Shown here: positions 46,428 to 54,796 of the stretch, one piece after another | How positions within the stretch are numbered: the stretch's first letter is position 1 | How the letters are laid out: each line of letters opens with the position of its first letter | Source of the DNA: a virus | Strand: one strand, 5' to 3' | DNA: 64,000 bases | Virus record (IMG/VR): IMGVR_UViG_3300026130_000003 | Location: 1-64,000 of that record | Made by a program: the position numbers and the translations under genes | Notes under the pieces: generated by a model | The model's input: the letters and a program-made list of their open reading frames with translations, nothing else | Database searches by the model: none | What the model was told of the DNA's origin: nothing

Positions 46428-46604
46428 TTACAAATTATTTTTCTTTTCTTGAATTTCTTTACGGCGTTCTTTTGCTAGTTTACCAATTTCACCCAATGCC
46501 TTGCGAGCACGAGCGGCGGCTGCTTTTACTCCTTTGGTTTCAAATGCTTCGCTTTCTTTTAGGTAAATTGCCATTTGTTCTTCAATTTGTTCGTGAATTG
46601 TCAT
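46428..46604 (-). CDS. Histone H1-like (Hc1-type) small protein
   Basis: A 58-residue protein: MTIHEQIEEQMAIYLKESEA then KGVKAAAARARKALGEIGKL AKERRKEIQEKKNNL (split here). The Ala/Lys/Arg-rich helical second half is the pattern of bacterial Hc1/histone-H1-like DNA-binding proteins found in several phages. ATG 46604 is chosen because AAGGAGAA lies 6 nt upstream; a longer in-frame extension to 46640 has no such site and runs through a hairpin. It is transcribed late, so it may help condense DNA during packaging or act on the host nucleoid. Confidence 0.7.
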   Translation of the reverse strand: MTIHEQIEEQMAIYLKESEAFETKGVKAAAARARKALGEIGKLAKERRKEIQEKKNNL

Positions 46605-46622
46605 TTTATTCTCCTTGTTTAT

Positions 46623-46640
46623 ATGTTGGCATTCCAACAT
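46623..46640 (-). other. Hairpin at predicted 5' end of the histone-like mRNA
   Basis: ATGTTGG / CCAACAT, a 7-bp perfect stem with a 4-nt loop. With T4 late spacing the transcript from the promoter at 46645-46652 would begin at 46639, one base inside the hairpin. No T-run follows, so a 5' stabilising stem is more likely than a terminator. Confidence 0.5.
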
Positions 46641-46644
46641 CTTT

Positions 46645-46652
46645 TATTTATG
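46645..46652 (-). promoter_or_regulatory. Late promoter (CATAAATA) for the histone-like gene
   Basis: CATAAATA on the minus strand, 7 of 8 to TATAAATA, overlapping the stop codon of gp46. Confidence 0.5.
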
Positions 46653-48438
46653 TTTTATGTTCTAATTCTTCAGTTATATCCTGAGGATCTTCCTGATGGA
46701 ACGTAGTGAAACCATTCTCTTTGGTAACGTTCAATATGTCACTAACACGACCCATCAACTCTTCCTTATGCGATACAAGGAAGATTGACCTATTTCGTTC
46801 TCGGGTCATTTTCTTCAAAATACCCAATGCAGATTCAGCACCATTTGTATCCATACCACTATCCATCAATTCGTCAACAAATAGTACATTGATAGTTGAG
46901 TAAAGTGATTCAAACACATCACGGAATGCCCACGATAGTCCCAGAATCAAACGGTTGCGCTCGCCTCGTGACAAGTTACCAAAGTCCAAGTCTCGTCCCA
47001 ATTCTGTAATCTCTACTGTCAAGTCACTTTGGAATACAACTGAATGTGGCAGTCCAAGTTTGTCAAGATAATATTCGAGTCTGTTGTTCAAGTAACTAAG
47101 GTTTTGGTCTATAATCTTCTTACGTATGAAACTATCTTTACTTGTTAGCAATTTAATCAAAAAGTCTTGGTGATCCTTGAGAGATACAAGAGCATTCATA
47201 TGAGTGTAATCAATTTCTGCTAGTGCGTTTTCTCTAAGTTCTTTGATTTGGTCATCGTATGGATTAATCGCATCTTTCTTACTAGCAATTTGATCCTGCA
47301 ACGATTTCACTGAGTTCTGATGTTCGTATGCCTCAGTAACCGACGGATAAAATGGTTCTGGTTCGTCACCTAAAGTTTCTTCCTCAGCAATAACACCAAG
47401 ATGTTCTTCTAATTGTGCTAAGTCACTGACGGCCTGTAGTGCCGCCTCTTGTTTTTGTTCTTCTTTAGATTTTAGAATCTCTTCCTGTTTAGAATCGTGA
47501 AGTTCTTGACCGCAACTATGACACTTGTGGTCTACGAGTAGTGCTATCTCCGCTTCTAGTTTTTCTACAAGTTTTTCGTTCTTGTTCACACTAGTTTTGA
47601 TACGTTCTGCCCACTTTTTAGAATCGTTGATTTTGGACAGTTTAGCAGTATACACCGTTAAGTCTTCATGTAGTTTTAGTTCTTTGTCAATTTCTATGTG
47701 TGACAATGATTCCAATGCTTGTTCTAATTCTTCAATCTCTGATTTGTGAGTTTTAGTCCATACTTTGGCTCTTCGTTCTACACTCGCAATGTTTTCTAAT
47801 ATACGTTTGTTTGCTTGTTCTTTAGCGGTGAGGTTGTACTCTTCCTCTTTAATCAAATCTTTAGTTTGCTTGATTTGTTCTTTGAGCAAATCTGCCTTAC
47901 GAGACAATTCAGTGATACCAAGAAGTTCTTCAATGAGTTCTCGTTGATCGCCTGCCCGCATACTAAGAAACGGTTCAGTATATGTGTTGAGTGCGACTAC
48001 GTGCTTAAACATTGTATGCGAAATACCAATGATAGAATCTACTTCTACTTGTGTTTCTCGCATTTCGCCTTGTGCGTGGTCTTCACCGTTCATATCTATA
48101 CCGTCTTTTAGAAAACGGAATACATTGGGAGAACGACCGCGCTCTAGACGATATTCGTCACCGTTATATTCAAAATCAACAGTAACAAGCATGTTCTTAC
48201 CGTTAGTCTTGTTGATAAGGTTGTTTTTCTTAATATCTGACAATGCGTTACCATACAATGCATATGATAGAGCATTAATGAGTGTAGTCTTACCAGTACC
48301 GTTTCGACTACCATCACCACCTAAGTCAACGTTGTTGCCCAATACCAAGGTTAGATTCTGTCTATTAAGGTCTATAACTTGTGTAACGTTACCAACGGAT
48401 AAGAAGTTACGAATGGTTATGTTCTTAATCTTTAGCAC
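46648..48438 (-). CDS. 46: Recombination nuclease subunit gp46 (Rad50/SbcC-like)
   Basis: A 596-residue SMC-type ATPase. It begins MLKIKNITIRNFLSVGNVTQ. The Walker A loop is extended (DLGGDGSRNGTGKTTLINAL, about residues 37-56). Long coiled coils flank a zinc-hook CHSCGQEL near residue 305. The signature is NLSRGERNRLILGLSWAF, Walker B is NVLFVDELMDSG and the H-loop is LVSHKEEL. With gp47 it resects DNA ends for recombination-dependent replication and host DNA breakdown. It follows gp47 by 12 bp in the gp55-gp47-gp46 operon. Confidence 0.95.
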   Translation of the reverse strand: MLKIKNITIRNFLSVGNVTQVIDLNRQNLTLVLGNNVDLGGDGSRNGTGKTTLINALSYALYGNALSDIKKNNLINKTNGKNMLVTVDFEYNGDEYRLERGRSPNVFRFLKDGIDMNGEDHAQGEMRETQVEVDSIIGISHTMFKHVVALNTYTEPFLSMRAGDQRELIEELLGITELSRKADLLKEQIKQTKDLIKEEEYNLTAKEQANKRILENIASVERRAKVWTKTHKSEIEELEQALESLSHIEIDKELKLHEDLTVYTAKLSKINDSKKWAERIKTSVNKNEKLVEKLEAEIALLVDHKCHSCGQELHDSKQEEILKSKEEQKQEAALQAVSDLAQLEEHLGVIAEEETLGDEPEPFYPSVTEAYEHQNSVKSLQDQIASKKDAINPYDDQIKELRENALAEIDYTHMNALVSLKDHQDFLIKLLTSKDSFIRKKIIDQNLSYLNNRLEYYLDKLGLPHSVVFQSDLTVEITELGRDLDFGNLSRGERNRLILGLSWAFRDVFESLYSTINVLFVDELMDSGMDTNGAESALGILKKMTRERNRSIFLVSHKEELMGRVSDILNVTKENGFTTFHQEDPQDITEELEHKT

Positions 48439-48450
48439 TATTGTCCTCTC

Positions 48451-49464
48451 TTATAGGCTATTGTAGATGTTAATAAGTAGATTCTTATCAAATGTACCAT
48501 ATAGTTCGGAGATTTGTGTGATAACAATTTCGTCAATTGTTTCGAAATGTATTTCTGCACCCGTGTCTTCCATATGTTCCGTATTTTTAATAGGAACAAG
48601 CGAAATGTCACGTAGGTTGTAAGTCTCCACAAATGTATCCTTGATAAAATTTGCTTCTTCATAACTAATGTCTATGTCCAATGAAACCTTAGCACTAGTC
48701 TTAGGAAGAAGATACTTACCAGGATCTTCTAGTAACGTGCTTAGGTTAATGTTACGATACTTAGGTGCATGAGGCCACGCAAAGAATTCAGGGTCTTCAC
48801 CCCATTCTATTGTCATTAGACCTCGTTCATCATCCCACGAATCACTAAAGTTGTGAGGGAATGCATTGCCTATGTATATGATGTTGTCTTTGATTTGTCG
48901 TTTGTGGAAGTGCCCAGAAAACACATAGTCTTGATGTTTGAACATTCCGCCTTTCAAGCCGCCGTGGTCTGGCATTTCCACCATCGCATTAAGTTTGAAT
49001 GTAGGAAGTTCAAAATGTCCAAACATATACTTAGATTTGATTTTAGGAATTTTCTTCCATTCATCACCTACCAGCCACGGTACAATGGCAACATCACCTT
49101 CAACTAGTGTTTCTTCCACTAGAACAATGTTCGGAAACTCTTTTGCAAATTCAACAGAATTGACTTCTCGGTTTTCACGATAATACAAATCGTGATTGCC
49201 TAGAATAAAATAACACTTTTCAAAGGCGTCATTGAGTTTACGCAACGCCTCTAAACTAAACTTTAATGTTGATATGTTAAGACTTGCTCGTTGATGGTGC
49301 CAGTCACCACAAAAGATAAAAGTTTCACAACCTTTATCCTTAGCAGTTTTAATTGACCAATCAACAAAGTCCATACAATCTTGGTTATGTTGCTTAGAGT
49401 TGTTGCGGAGACCCCAGTGTATGTCTGTGAACACTGCTGCCTTTTTGAAAAGATTATCAGTCAT
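48451..49464 (-). CDS. 47: Recombination nuclease subunit gp47 (Mre11/SbcD-like)
   Basis: A 337-residue metallophosphoesterase with all main motifs in order: FTDIHWG, FCGDWHH, LGNHDLYY and a C-terminal-side FSGHFHKRQ. It partners gp46. I chose ATG 49464 (MTDNLFKKAAVFTDIHWG); upstream in-frame ATGs to 49509 would add a Lys/Arg-rich tail lying inside gp55. The start overlaps the gp55 stop by 8 bp, so translation is probably coupled. Confidence 0.93.
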   Translation of the reverse strand: MTDNLFKKAAVFTDIHWGLRNNSKQHNQDCMDFVDWSIKTAKDKGCETFIFCGDWHHQRASLNISTLKFSLEALRKLNDAFEKCYFILGNHDLYYRENREVNSVEFAKEFPNIVLVEETLVEGDVAIVPWLVGDEWKKIPKIKSKYMFGHFELPTFKLNAMVEMPDHGGLKGGMFKHQDYVFSGHFHKRQIKDNIIYIGNAFPHNFSDSWDDERGLMTIEWGEDPEFFAWPHAPKYRNINLSTLLEDPGKYLLPKTSAKVSLDIDISYEEANFIKDTFVETYNLRDISLVPIKNTEHMEDTGAEIHFETIDEIVITQISELYGTFDKNLLINIYNSL

Positions 49465-50353
49465 CTTCCGAGTATATCTCTTTGATAGTTTCTGTTGGGA
49501 TTTCATCATCCGTTATTGTTGTGTTCTTCACTCGTTGCCAACGCTCATGCGCTTGTAACTCATGTTCTAGTTGTCGTGTCCAACTAGGTGCTTGACCTAT
49601 ACTTTCTAATAGATCGTCTCGCAAACCTTGATTCTTTTTCTCATTGTTTAGTACACGAGTAAAAGAGTTGTTCACAACAGCAGTATAGTATGCAAACGGG
49701 TTATCTGATTTATCTTCGCTAAACTGTAGACCAATTTGCGCAAGTTGAAGCAATGCTTGACCGCGCATTTCATCTACATAAGTGTAGCCACGCCAGTTAG
49801 AACGTTGGGAAAATCGTTCAACCAGTTTGATATACATATTCGCTAGTGTAGCAGTAATCTTACCGTGAGTCAAGTCAAATTCTTTGTTGCTGTTATAATG
49901 TGAAATACCTACACATACAGCCTCACCATCTTTCAAGATGTAATGCTTGAATGGCGGGAAATTCAACTTCGCTTTGTAATCTCGAGGATGTTTTGGATTA
50001 CGCTTACGTCCTGGTTCATCAGGAATGTGCTCAAACGTCATTACACGGAATACGATTTCATCATCTTCAAATGTATTGGCATCTACCACAAAGTCAACTT
50101 TTTTCTTAGACTTGTCAGTGTTTAAATCCCAATCAAGTGTTTGTAAACGTTCTGCTTTGTTTTGTTTTGCTTCATCTAAACGCTTTTTCATTTCATCTAA
50201 AACGTTTAGATCACCCTCTTCGTTGTTAATAATTAAATCAAACTGATGGTACTTTTCTCTGTCTTCGAACCAACAGTGGTTCGATTTTGATATATGGATT
50301 TGCTTGAGCATATCCTTATTGTTTAGGTAGTTAGGACCTCTTCTTTGAGACAT
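49457..50353 (-). CDS. 55: Late transcription sigma factor gp55
   Basis: A 298-residue late sigma factor. The region near residues 170-255 (LANMYIKLVERFSQRSNWRG, YVDEMRGQALLQLAQIGLQF, NPFAYYTAVVNNSFTRVLN) matches the sigma-2-like core of T4 gp55, which directs host RNA polymerase to TATAAATA promoters. T4 gp55 has 185 residues; here ~100 extra N-terminal residues (LLKQIHISKSNHCWF-like, acidic) are present. It explains the many late promoters in the window. ATG 50353 follows AAGGAGAAAAACATCT. Confidence 0.9.
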   Translation of the reverse strand: MSQRRGPNYLNNKDMLKQIHISKSNHCWFEDREKYHQFDLIINNEEGDLNVLDEMKKRLDEAKQNKAERLQTLDWDLNTDKSKKKVDFVVDANTFEDDEIVFRVMTFEHIPDEPGRKRNPKHPRDYKAKLNFPPFKHYILKDGEAVCVGISHYNSNKEFDLTHGKITATLANMYIKLVERFSQRSNWRGYTYVDEMRGQALLQLAQIGLQFSEDKSDNPFAYYTAVVNNSFTRVLNNEKKNQGLRDDLLESIGQAPSWTRQLEHELQAHERWQRVKNTTITDDEIPTETIKEIYSEDD

Positions 50354-50380
50354 AGATGTTTTTCTCCTTATAGTTCTAAC

Positions 50381-50410
50381 AGTATACTACAATGATACTA
50401 CAGGTGTCAA
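50381..50410 (-). promoter_or_regulatory. Sigma70 promoter for gp55-gp47-gp46
   Basis: Perfect TTGACA (50410-50405), 18-bp spacer, TATACT (50386-50381, 5 of 6). The predicted start is near 50374, 20 nt before ATG 50353. It gives early, host-polymerase-driven expression of the late sigma factor. Confidence 0.7.
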
Positions 50411-50424
50411 GTAATACGAGTCTA

Positions 50425-50433
50425 TATTTATCA
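50425..50433 (-). promoter_or_regulatory. Late promoter (TGATAAATA) toward gp55
   Basis: TGATAAATA on the minus strand, upstream of the sigma70 promoter. It would let gp55 maintain its own operon late in infection (leader about 66 nt). Confidence 0.45.
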
Positions 50434-50444
50434 TCCGTACCATG

Positions 50445-50452
50445 TATAAATA
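50445..50452 (+). promoter_or_regulatory. Perfect late promoter (TATAAATA), leaderless start
   Basis: Exact T4 late consensus TATAAATA. With the last A at -6, transcription starts at 50458, which is the A of the ATG of the next gene; no Shine-Dalgarno lies upstream. Confidence 0.6.
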
Positions 50453-50457
50453 ACCGT

Positions 50458-51675
50458 ATGAAAAAGTTAGATAACGTATTAAAAGAAAATCCGTATTTGA
50501 GAGAGTGCAAAGACACAATATTTACTGTTATTGTGCGTAACACATTACATGATTCATTGGACCACGATAAGATAAAAAGTAAATCGTTTATACATGGGTT
50601 GCTTTCTTATACCACTTGGTCTAAAAACACTGATTTGTTTCAGTATTTGACTCCTGATGCGTTACAAAAACTGAAAAACAAAGATTACTTTTTTGTGTTT
50701 GATGCGAGCACAGAAGGATTTGATCCGGTTAGGGAAATGCCGTTCTTTGATTTATTATACTTCAACTGCGAAAAGTACGGAGTGAGTCCTTCACAAATCA
50801 TATACACATCGGCTAACTTAGCAGATGAAACAAACATAGAAAAGTATGTAGCGAGAACCAAGAAAGAACCTATTCATGTGTTTTCATTCCCTTCATTTGA
50901 ACAAGTACTATCTATAGATGGACGAATGAACAGGCAAATTCTTGAGCACCATTTTCAAACTGCTCACCACAATTGTGCAATGGAACACAGAGATAAGATG
51001 TATTCAAGTCTTAGTCGTGTAAATCGTTACTACAGAACTATGGCACAATTTTTGTTATCTCGCAGTGACGTTAATCATTGGGGTCTTATAAGCCACGACA
51101 AGGTTCATCCTAACTTACTAAGACGTATTAAAGAAGAACCTCATTTACACGATATACCAGAAGAAGATTACGAGGCATGGTTGAACCGGTTACCCATGAT
51201 TGTTGACAACAATGATTTCAATCGTAACTGGGCGTTGGATACACCATACCGTCACATACACGACCAAACTCTGTTTCAAATTGTCAACGAAACATCCGTT
51301 TCGTATGATTCAGGATCTGTCATGTTCTTTTCGGAGAAAACATTCAGACCAGTAGCATACTTTCAACCATTCTTAATATATGGTAATCCCGGAGCAAATA
51401 GACACTTGAGAAAATTAGGTTACTATACATACGAAGATTGGTTTGAAGACATGTCGTTTGATGATGAGATAGACCCAGTAATACGTTACAGAAAACTTCT
51501 GGAAGTTGTACGCAATACTTGTCATAAATTAGATAAAATGAACACTCGTGAACGAGTGGAGTGGCGTTTTAAAAGGACTGATATACTAAAACATAACTTT
51601 GAAACTATGGTAAGGTCAGACCATACAATGGCAAAGATAAAACAATTTCTGACCGACCTGGACAACAAACTATGA
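50458..51675 (+). CDS. Glycosyltransferase-like protein (EK-motif family) 2
   Basis: A 405-residue protein (MKKLDNVLKENPYLRE...). The C-terminal block FFSEKTFRPVAYFQPFLIYG (residues ~290-310) followed by LRKLGYYTYEDWFEDMSFDD matches the proteins at 10159-11424 and 52538-53623. It resembles GT10-type nucleotide-sugar-binding sites. The N-terminal region (DYFFVFDASTEGFDPV) could be a separate donor or acceptor domain. ATG 50458 coincides with the predicted late transcription start; the upstream in-frame ATG 50392 has no ribosome-binding site. Its stop overlaps the next gene by 4 bp. Confidence 0.5.
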   Translation: MKKLDNVLKENPYLRECKDTIFTVIVRNTLHDSLDHDKIKSKSFIHGLLSYTTWSKNTDLFQYLTPDALQKLKNKDYFFVFDASTEGFDPVREMPFFDLLYFNCEKYGVSPSQIIYTSANLADETNIEKYVARTKKEPIHVFSFPSFEQVLSIDGRMNRQILEHHFQTAHHNCAMEHRDKMYSSLSRVNRYYRTMAQFLLSRSDVNHWGLISHDKVHPNLLRRIKEEPHLHDIPEEDYEAWLNRLPMIVDNNDFNRNWALDTPYRHIHDQTLFQIVNETSVSYDSGSVMFFSEKTFRPVAYFQPFLIYGNPGANRHLRKLGYYTYEDWFEDMSFDDEIDPVIRYRKLLEVVRNTCHKLDKMNTRERVEWRFKRTDILKHNFETMVRSDHTMAKIKQFLTDLDNKL

Positions 51676-52541
51676 AACTAATTGAACGACAACCCAAACG
51701 AATATTTACATTCGGATGCAGTTTCACCGCATACCATTGGGCAACATGGCCTGAAATTATAGCCTCAGACCTTGATATACCTTTATACAACTACGGACGC
51801 AGCGGTGCAGGTAATCAATATATGGCACAACAGTTTGCTTATGCGAATGCCAAACATAAGTTTACAGAAGACGATTTGATTATGGTTTCGTGGACAAATG
51901 TGTGTCGTGAAGACCGATGGGTCGATGGTACTTGGGTCACTCCAGGTAACATTTTCACCCAAAACATTTATGATGAAAATTGGGTTATGCGATTCGTTGA
52001 TCCACTAGGTATGTTGATACGGGATCTGAACACTATTTCACTTGTCAAAACCACACTCGAAGCAATAGGTTGCCAATGGCACTTTATCAGTATGGTAGAC
52101 ATAGCAAGACAAATAGACCAAGGCGACAACAACAATTTAATTAATGGCAAACATTCAGATGTGTTAGCCAGTCTGCTGGTAGATCACAGAGAAACACTTA
52201 ACAGTATCACCGCAAATTTTTACGAAGTATTGTGGAACAACGATATCAATAAGAACAAATTTGAAAAAGAATATTCTATATTCGGCAACAAGTTTAATGA
52301 TGGTCACCCGCTTCCCGAAGATCATTTGCTATTCTTACAGCGAGTGTTTGACGAACACAATTTCAAGAATGAAACTGTAGGCAAAACACGGGTCGCTCAA
52401 ACAAATTTGATACACGATATTAAACGAATAACGGCAAAAGCAAGAGGGCTTATGCCTATATACCAGTTCAATCACAATGTAAAAGTTGCGATGGAAGAAG
52501 CGGCTACTATAGTTAAGTCAGAAGAGAGCATTTTACCATGA
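51672..52541 (+). CDS. SGNH/GDSL-like hydrolase-type protein
   Basis: A 289-residue protein with block I RIFTFGCSFTAYHWATWPEI (nucleophile Ser in GCSFT), then NYGRSGAGNQYMAQQF (block II/III-like Gly-Asn) and a later NDGHPLPEDHLLFLQ with an Asp/His pair that could complete a catalytic set. The SGNH fold is therefore plausible, for example a sugar O-acetylesterase. It sits between two EK-motif glycosyltransferase-like genes with 4-bp overlaps, implying a shared glycan pathway. The substrate is unknown. Confidence 0.6.
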   Translation: MKLIERQPKRIFTFGCSFTAYHWATWPEIIASDLDIPLYNYGRSGAGNQYMAQQFAYANAKHKFTEDDLIMVSWTNVCREDRWVDGTWVTPGNIFTQNIYDENWVMRFVDPLGMLIRDLNTISLVKTTLEAIGCQWHFISMVDIARQIDQGDNNNLINGKHSDVLASLLVDHRETLNSITANFYEVLWNNDINKNKFEKEYSIFGNKFNDGHPLPEDHLLFLQRVFDEHNFKNETVGKTRVAQTNLIHDIKRITAKARGLMPIYQFNHNVKVAMEEAATIVKSEESILP

Positions 52542-53623
52542 TAAAAGTATTTTGGTCAGACACAGTTATTCCTACCATTATAGGCAGTCAAGCACACTTA
52601 TTACCTATCGAACTGGAAAAAGACAGGTTTGAAAAAGAATACGACATTACTAAATGTGATATAATCCCAGTTGTTGGCGGTCGAGGTGTAAACACTAAAG
52701 AACAGTTTGAATTTATCAAAGAAGATTACAACAACCAACTGATTGTAGTGTTCAGTATCTACCATGTTGACGACCATTCAGATATTAAAAAAGTACACGA
52801 CCAAATAAAACAAGAATGGGAATCCTATGGTTGTAGAGTAGTAATCGTACATACTAATAAGAAAAACACCTCGTATCCATTCTATGACATATTATGGAAT
52901 CGACAAAAAGCATATTTTACCGAGTATGATAAATTCGATTTAAGAGAACGAGTGTGGACTTGGGGTGCAAGTGCTAAAATGTTTGAATTGAATCCTATCA
53001 CAAAAGTAAAAGACCCTAAACACTACCTTGCTCCAGGAAGAATATACTATCATTCAATGACGCATCCTAGGACTATAGCACGAATCAAACTTAAAGAATT
53101 TTTAGAACAAGATGCATATAAACATAAAGGTTACGTAAGCGATCCACTTAATAAAAACATTCTTTCTCCGCAAGAACCTAGTTGTTTGATGGACAACAAC
53201 AATGGTTTCGGTGCCGGACTTTGGTGGCCTGTTCACAATGACTATTACGAAGATTCGTACTTTAGTGTGTATGTAGAGACTATCACAACAAACGGCGAGA
53301 CAGAATCTATCACAGAGAAAACATGGGATCCTCTAATCAAAGGTCACTTTATTTTACCATATGCGTATCCTGGCATAGTGCAAGACTTGCGTGATATGGG
53401 GTTCAAGTTTCCCGATTGGATTGATTACGGTTACGATAACATACTGAATGATGATGAAAGGTTTGAAGAATTTCTAAAATCACTCAAAGATTTACTAGCA
53501 TTATCTCCTATGACACTACGCAGTTTGTATGATAAGGATAAGTACATTCTAGAACATAATAGAAACATGTTCTGGGTCAAACCATACGATTCGTTGTATG
53601 AAAAAATAGTTGACATTCTATAA
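52538..53623 (+). CDS. Glycosyltransferase-like protein (EK-motif family) 3
   Basis: A 361-residue protein. Residues ~253-275 read ESITEKTWDPLIKGHFILPYAYP, followed by LRDMGFKFPDWIDYGYDN and LLALSPMTLRSLYDKDKYIL. This fits the same EK family and again resembles the C-terminal half of GT10 fucosyltransferases. The N-terminal half contains HLLPIELEKDRFEKEY and LIVVFSIYHVDD. It is the last gene of a three-gene plus-strand unit; its 3' end contains the sigma70 promoter for DNA ligase. Confidence 0.5.
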   Translation: MIKVFWSDTVIPTIIGSQAHLLPIELEKDRFEKEYDITKCDIIPVVGGRGVNTKEQFEFIKEDYNNQLIVVFSIYHVDDHSDIKKVHDQIKQEWESYGCRVVIVHTNKKNTSYPFYDILWNRQKAYFTEYDKFDLRERVWTWGASAKMFELNPITKVKDPKHYLAPGRIYYHSMTHPRTIARIKLKEFLEQDAYKHKGYVSDPLNKNILSPQEPSCLMDNNNGFGAGLWWPVHNDYYEDSYFSVYVETITTNGETESITEKTWDPLIKGHFILPYAYPGIVQDLRDMGFKFPDWIDYGYDNILNDDERFEEFLKSLKDLLALSPMTLRSLYDKDKYILEHNRNMFWVKPYDSLYEKIVDIL

Positions 53624-53638
53624 TAAATATACTACAAT
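53610..53638 (+). promoter_or_regulatory. Sigma70 promoter for DNA ligase
   Basis: Perfect TTGACA (53610-53615), 17-bp spacer, TACAAT (53633-53638, 5 of 6). The predicted start near 53645 gives a 24-nt leader with GAGGAAAA before ATG 53669. Confidence 0.7.
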
Positions 53639-53668
53639 AGCAAGGCAATTAACACTGAGGAAAAACAA

Positions 53669-54796
53669 ATGGAAGTTATTAAAAAATACATACCGCTATA
53701 CAAACTAGACACCAAAGGCAAAACTCGTGTGTGGTATATGGAGTTAGGGCAAAACGGTGAAGAATATGGTTATCGTACCGTGGCAGGTATCAAAGACGGT
53801 AAAATGGTTACTTCTGAGTGGAGATTGTCTTCAGGTAAGAATCTAGGCCGCAGTAATGAAACTACACCCAGAGAGCAAGCAGAAAGCGAAATCAAATCCA
53901 ATTATACGTCAAAACAAGATTCCGGTTACTTTGGTGATCAAACAATGATCAAAAACTTTGACAAGTTTATGCCAATGTTAGCGAATGATTACTCTAAACT
54001 AAAAAAGGGTCTAGAGTTCCCAGTAATTTCACAACCCAAACTAGATGGTATTCGCTGTCTTTCTCGTGCTAATGGTCTTTGGACTCGTGCTGGCAAAGAA
54101 ATTACTAGTTGTCCGCATCTTGAAGAATCATTGAAAGAAGTTTTTGATGCAATGCCAGGAATTATCATTGACGGTGAACTATACAATCACGAACTAAAAG
54201 ATGACTTCAATAGTATCACTTCTATGGTTCGCAAAACTAAACTAACAGAAGCAGATATTACCAAGTCAAAAGAACTTGTACAGTACCATGTTTATGACTT
54301 GTTTGATACTAACAATCCCAACATGCCATTTACTGACCGTCAACAACTGTTGAGCGAAATCGTAAAAGATATAGAAGGTGTTGTAGTTGTAGAGACAACA
54401 AAAGTATTTTCCCAAGAAAAACTAGATGAACTATATGGTACTTACCTGACTGACGGTTTTGAAGGGCAAATGGTTCGCATTGATAGTGCATACGAAAACA
54501 AGCGTAGTAAATTCCTACTCAAACGCAAAGAGTTTATCACAGATGAATTTACTGTAGTATCAGTAGAAGAAGGTCAAGGTAATTGGAGTGGACACATCAA
54601 ACGCTTTGTTCTAAATCTACCTGATGGAACACAATTCGGCGCTGGTGTTCGTGGTAACCAAGCAACGCTTAGAGAGTTGTTTGAATCAAATAATAAGCCA
54701 ACATGGGCGACACTACGATACTTCACACCTACACCTGATGGTATTCCACGATTCCCAGTAGTAGTTGATTGGGGAGTCGGAGAACGAAACGACTAA
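53669..54796 (+). CDS. ATP-dependent DNA ligase with WGR-like N-terminus
   Basis: A 375-residue ligase. The adenylation motif I is QPKLDGIRCL (nucleophile Lys near residue 118). Motif III-type IIIDGELYNH, motif IV DGFEGQMVR and motif V FLLKRKEF follow, then an OB-fold. The N-terminal ~70 residues (YKLDTKGKTRVWYMELGQNG, then TVAGIKDGKMVTSEW) resemble a WGR domain, a nucleic-acid-binding module not present in T4 gp30. It seals nicks during replication and recombination. The end overlaps the convergent nuclease gene by 4 bp. Confidence 0.93.
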   Translation: MEVIKKYIPLYKLDTKGKTRVWYMELGQNGEEYGYRTVAGIKDGKMVTSEWRLSSGKNLGRSNETTPREQAESEIKSNYTSKQDSGYFGDQTMIKNFDKFMPMLANDYSKLKKGLEFPVISQPKLDGIRCLSRANGLWTRAGKEITSCPHLEESLKEVFDAMPGIIIDGELYNHELKDDFNSITSMVRKTKLTEADITKSKELVQYHVYDLFDTNNPNMPFTDRQQLLSEIVKDIEGVVVVETTKVFSQEKLDELYGTYLTDGFEGQMVRIDSAYENKRSKFLLKRKEFITDEFTVVSVEEGQGNWSGHIKRFVLNLPDGTQFGAGVRGNQATLRELFESNNKPTWATLRYFTPTPDGIPRFPVVVDWGVGERND

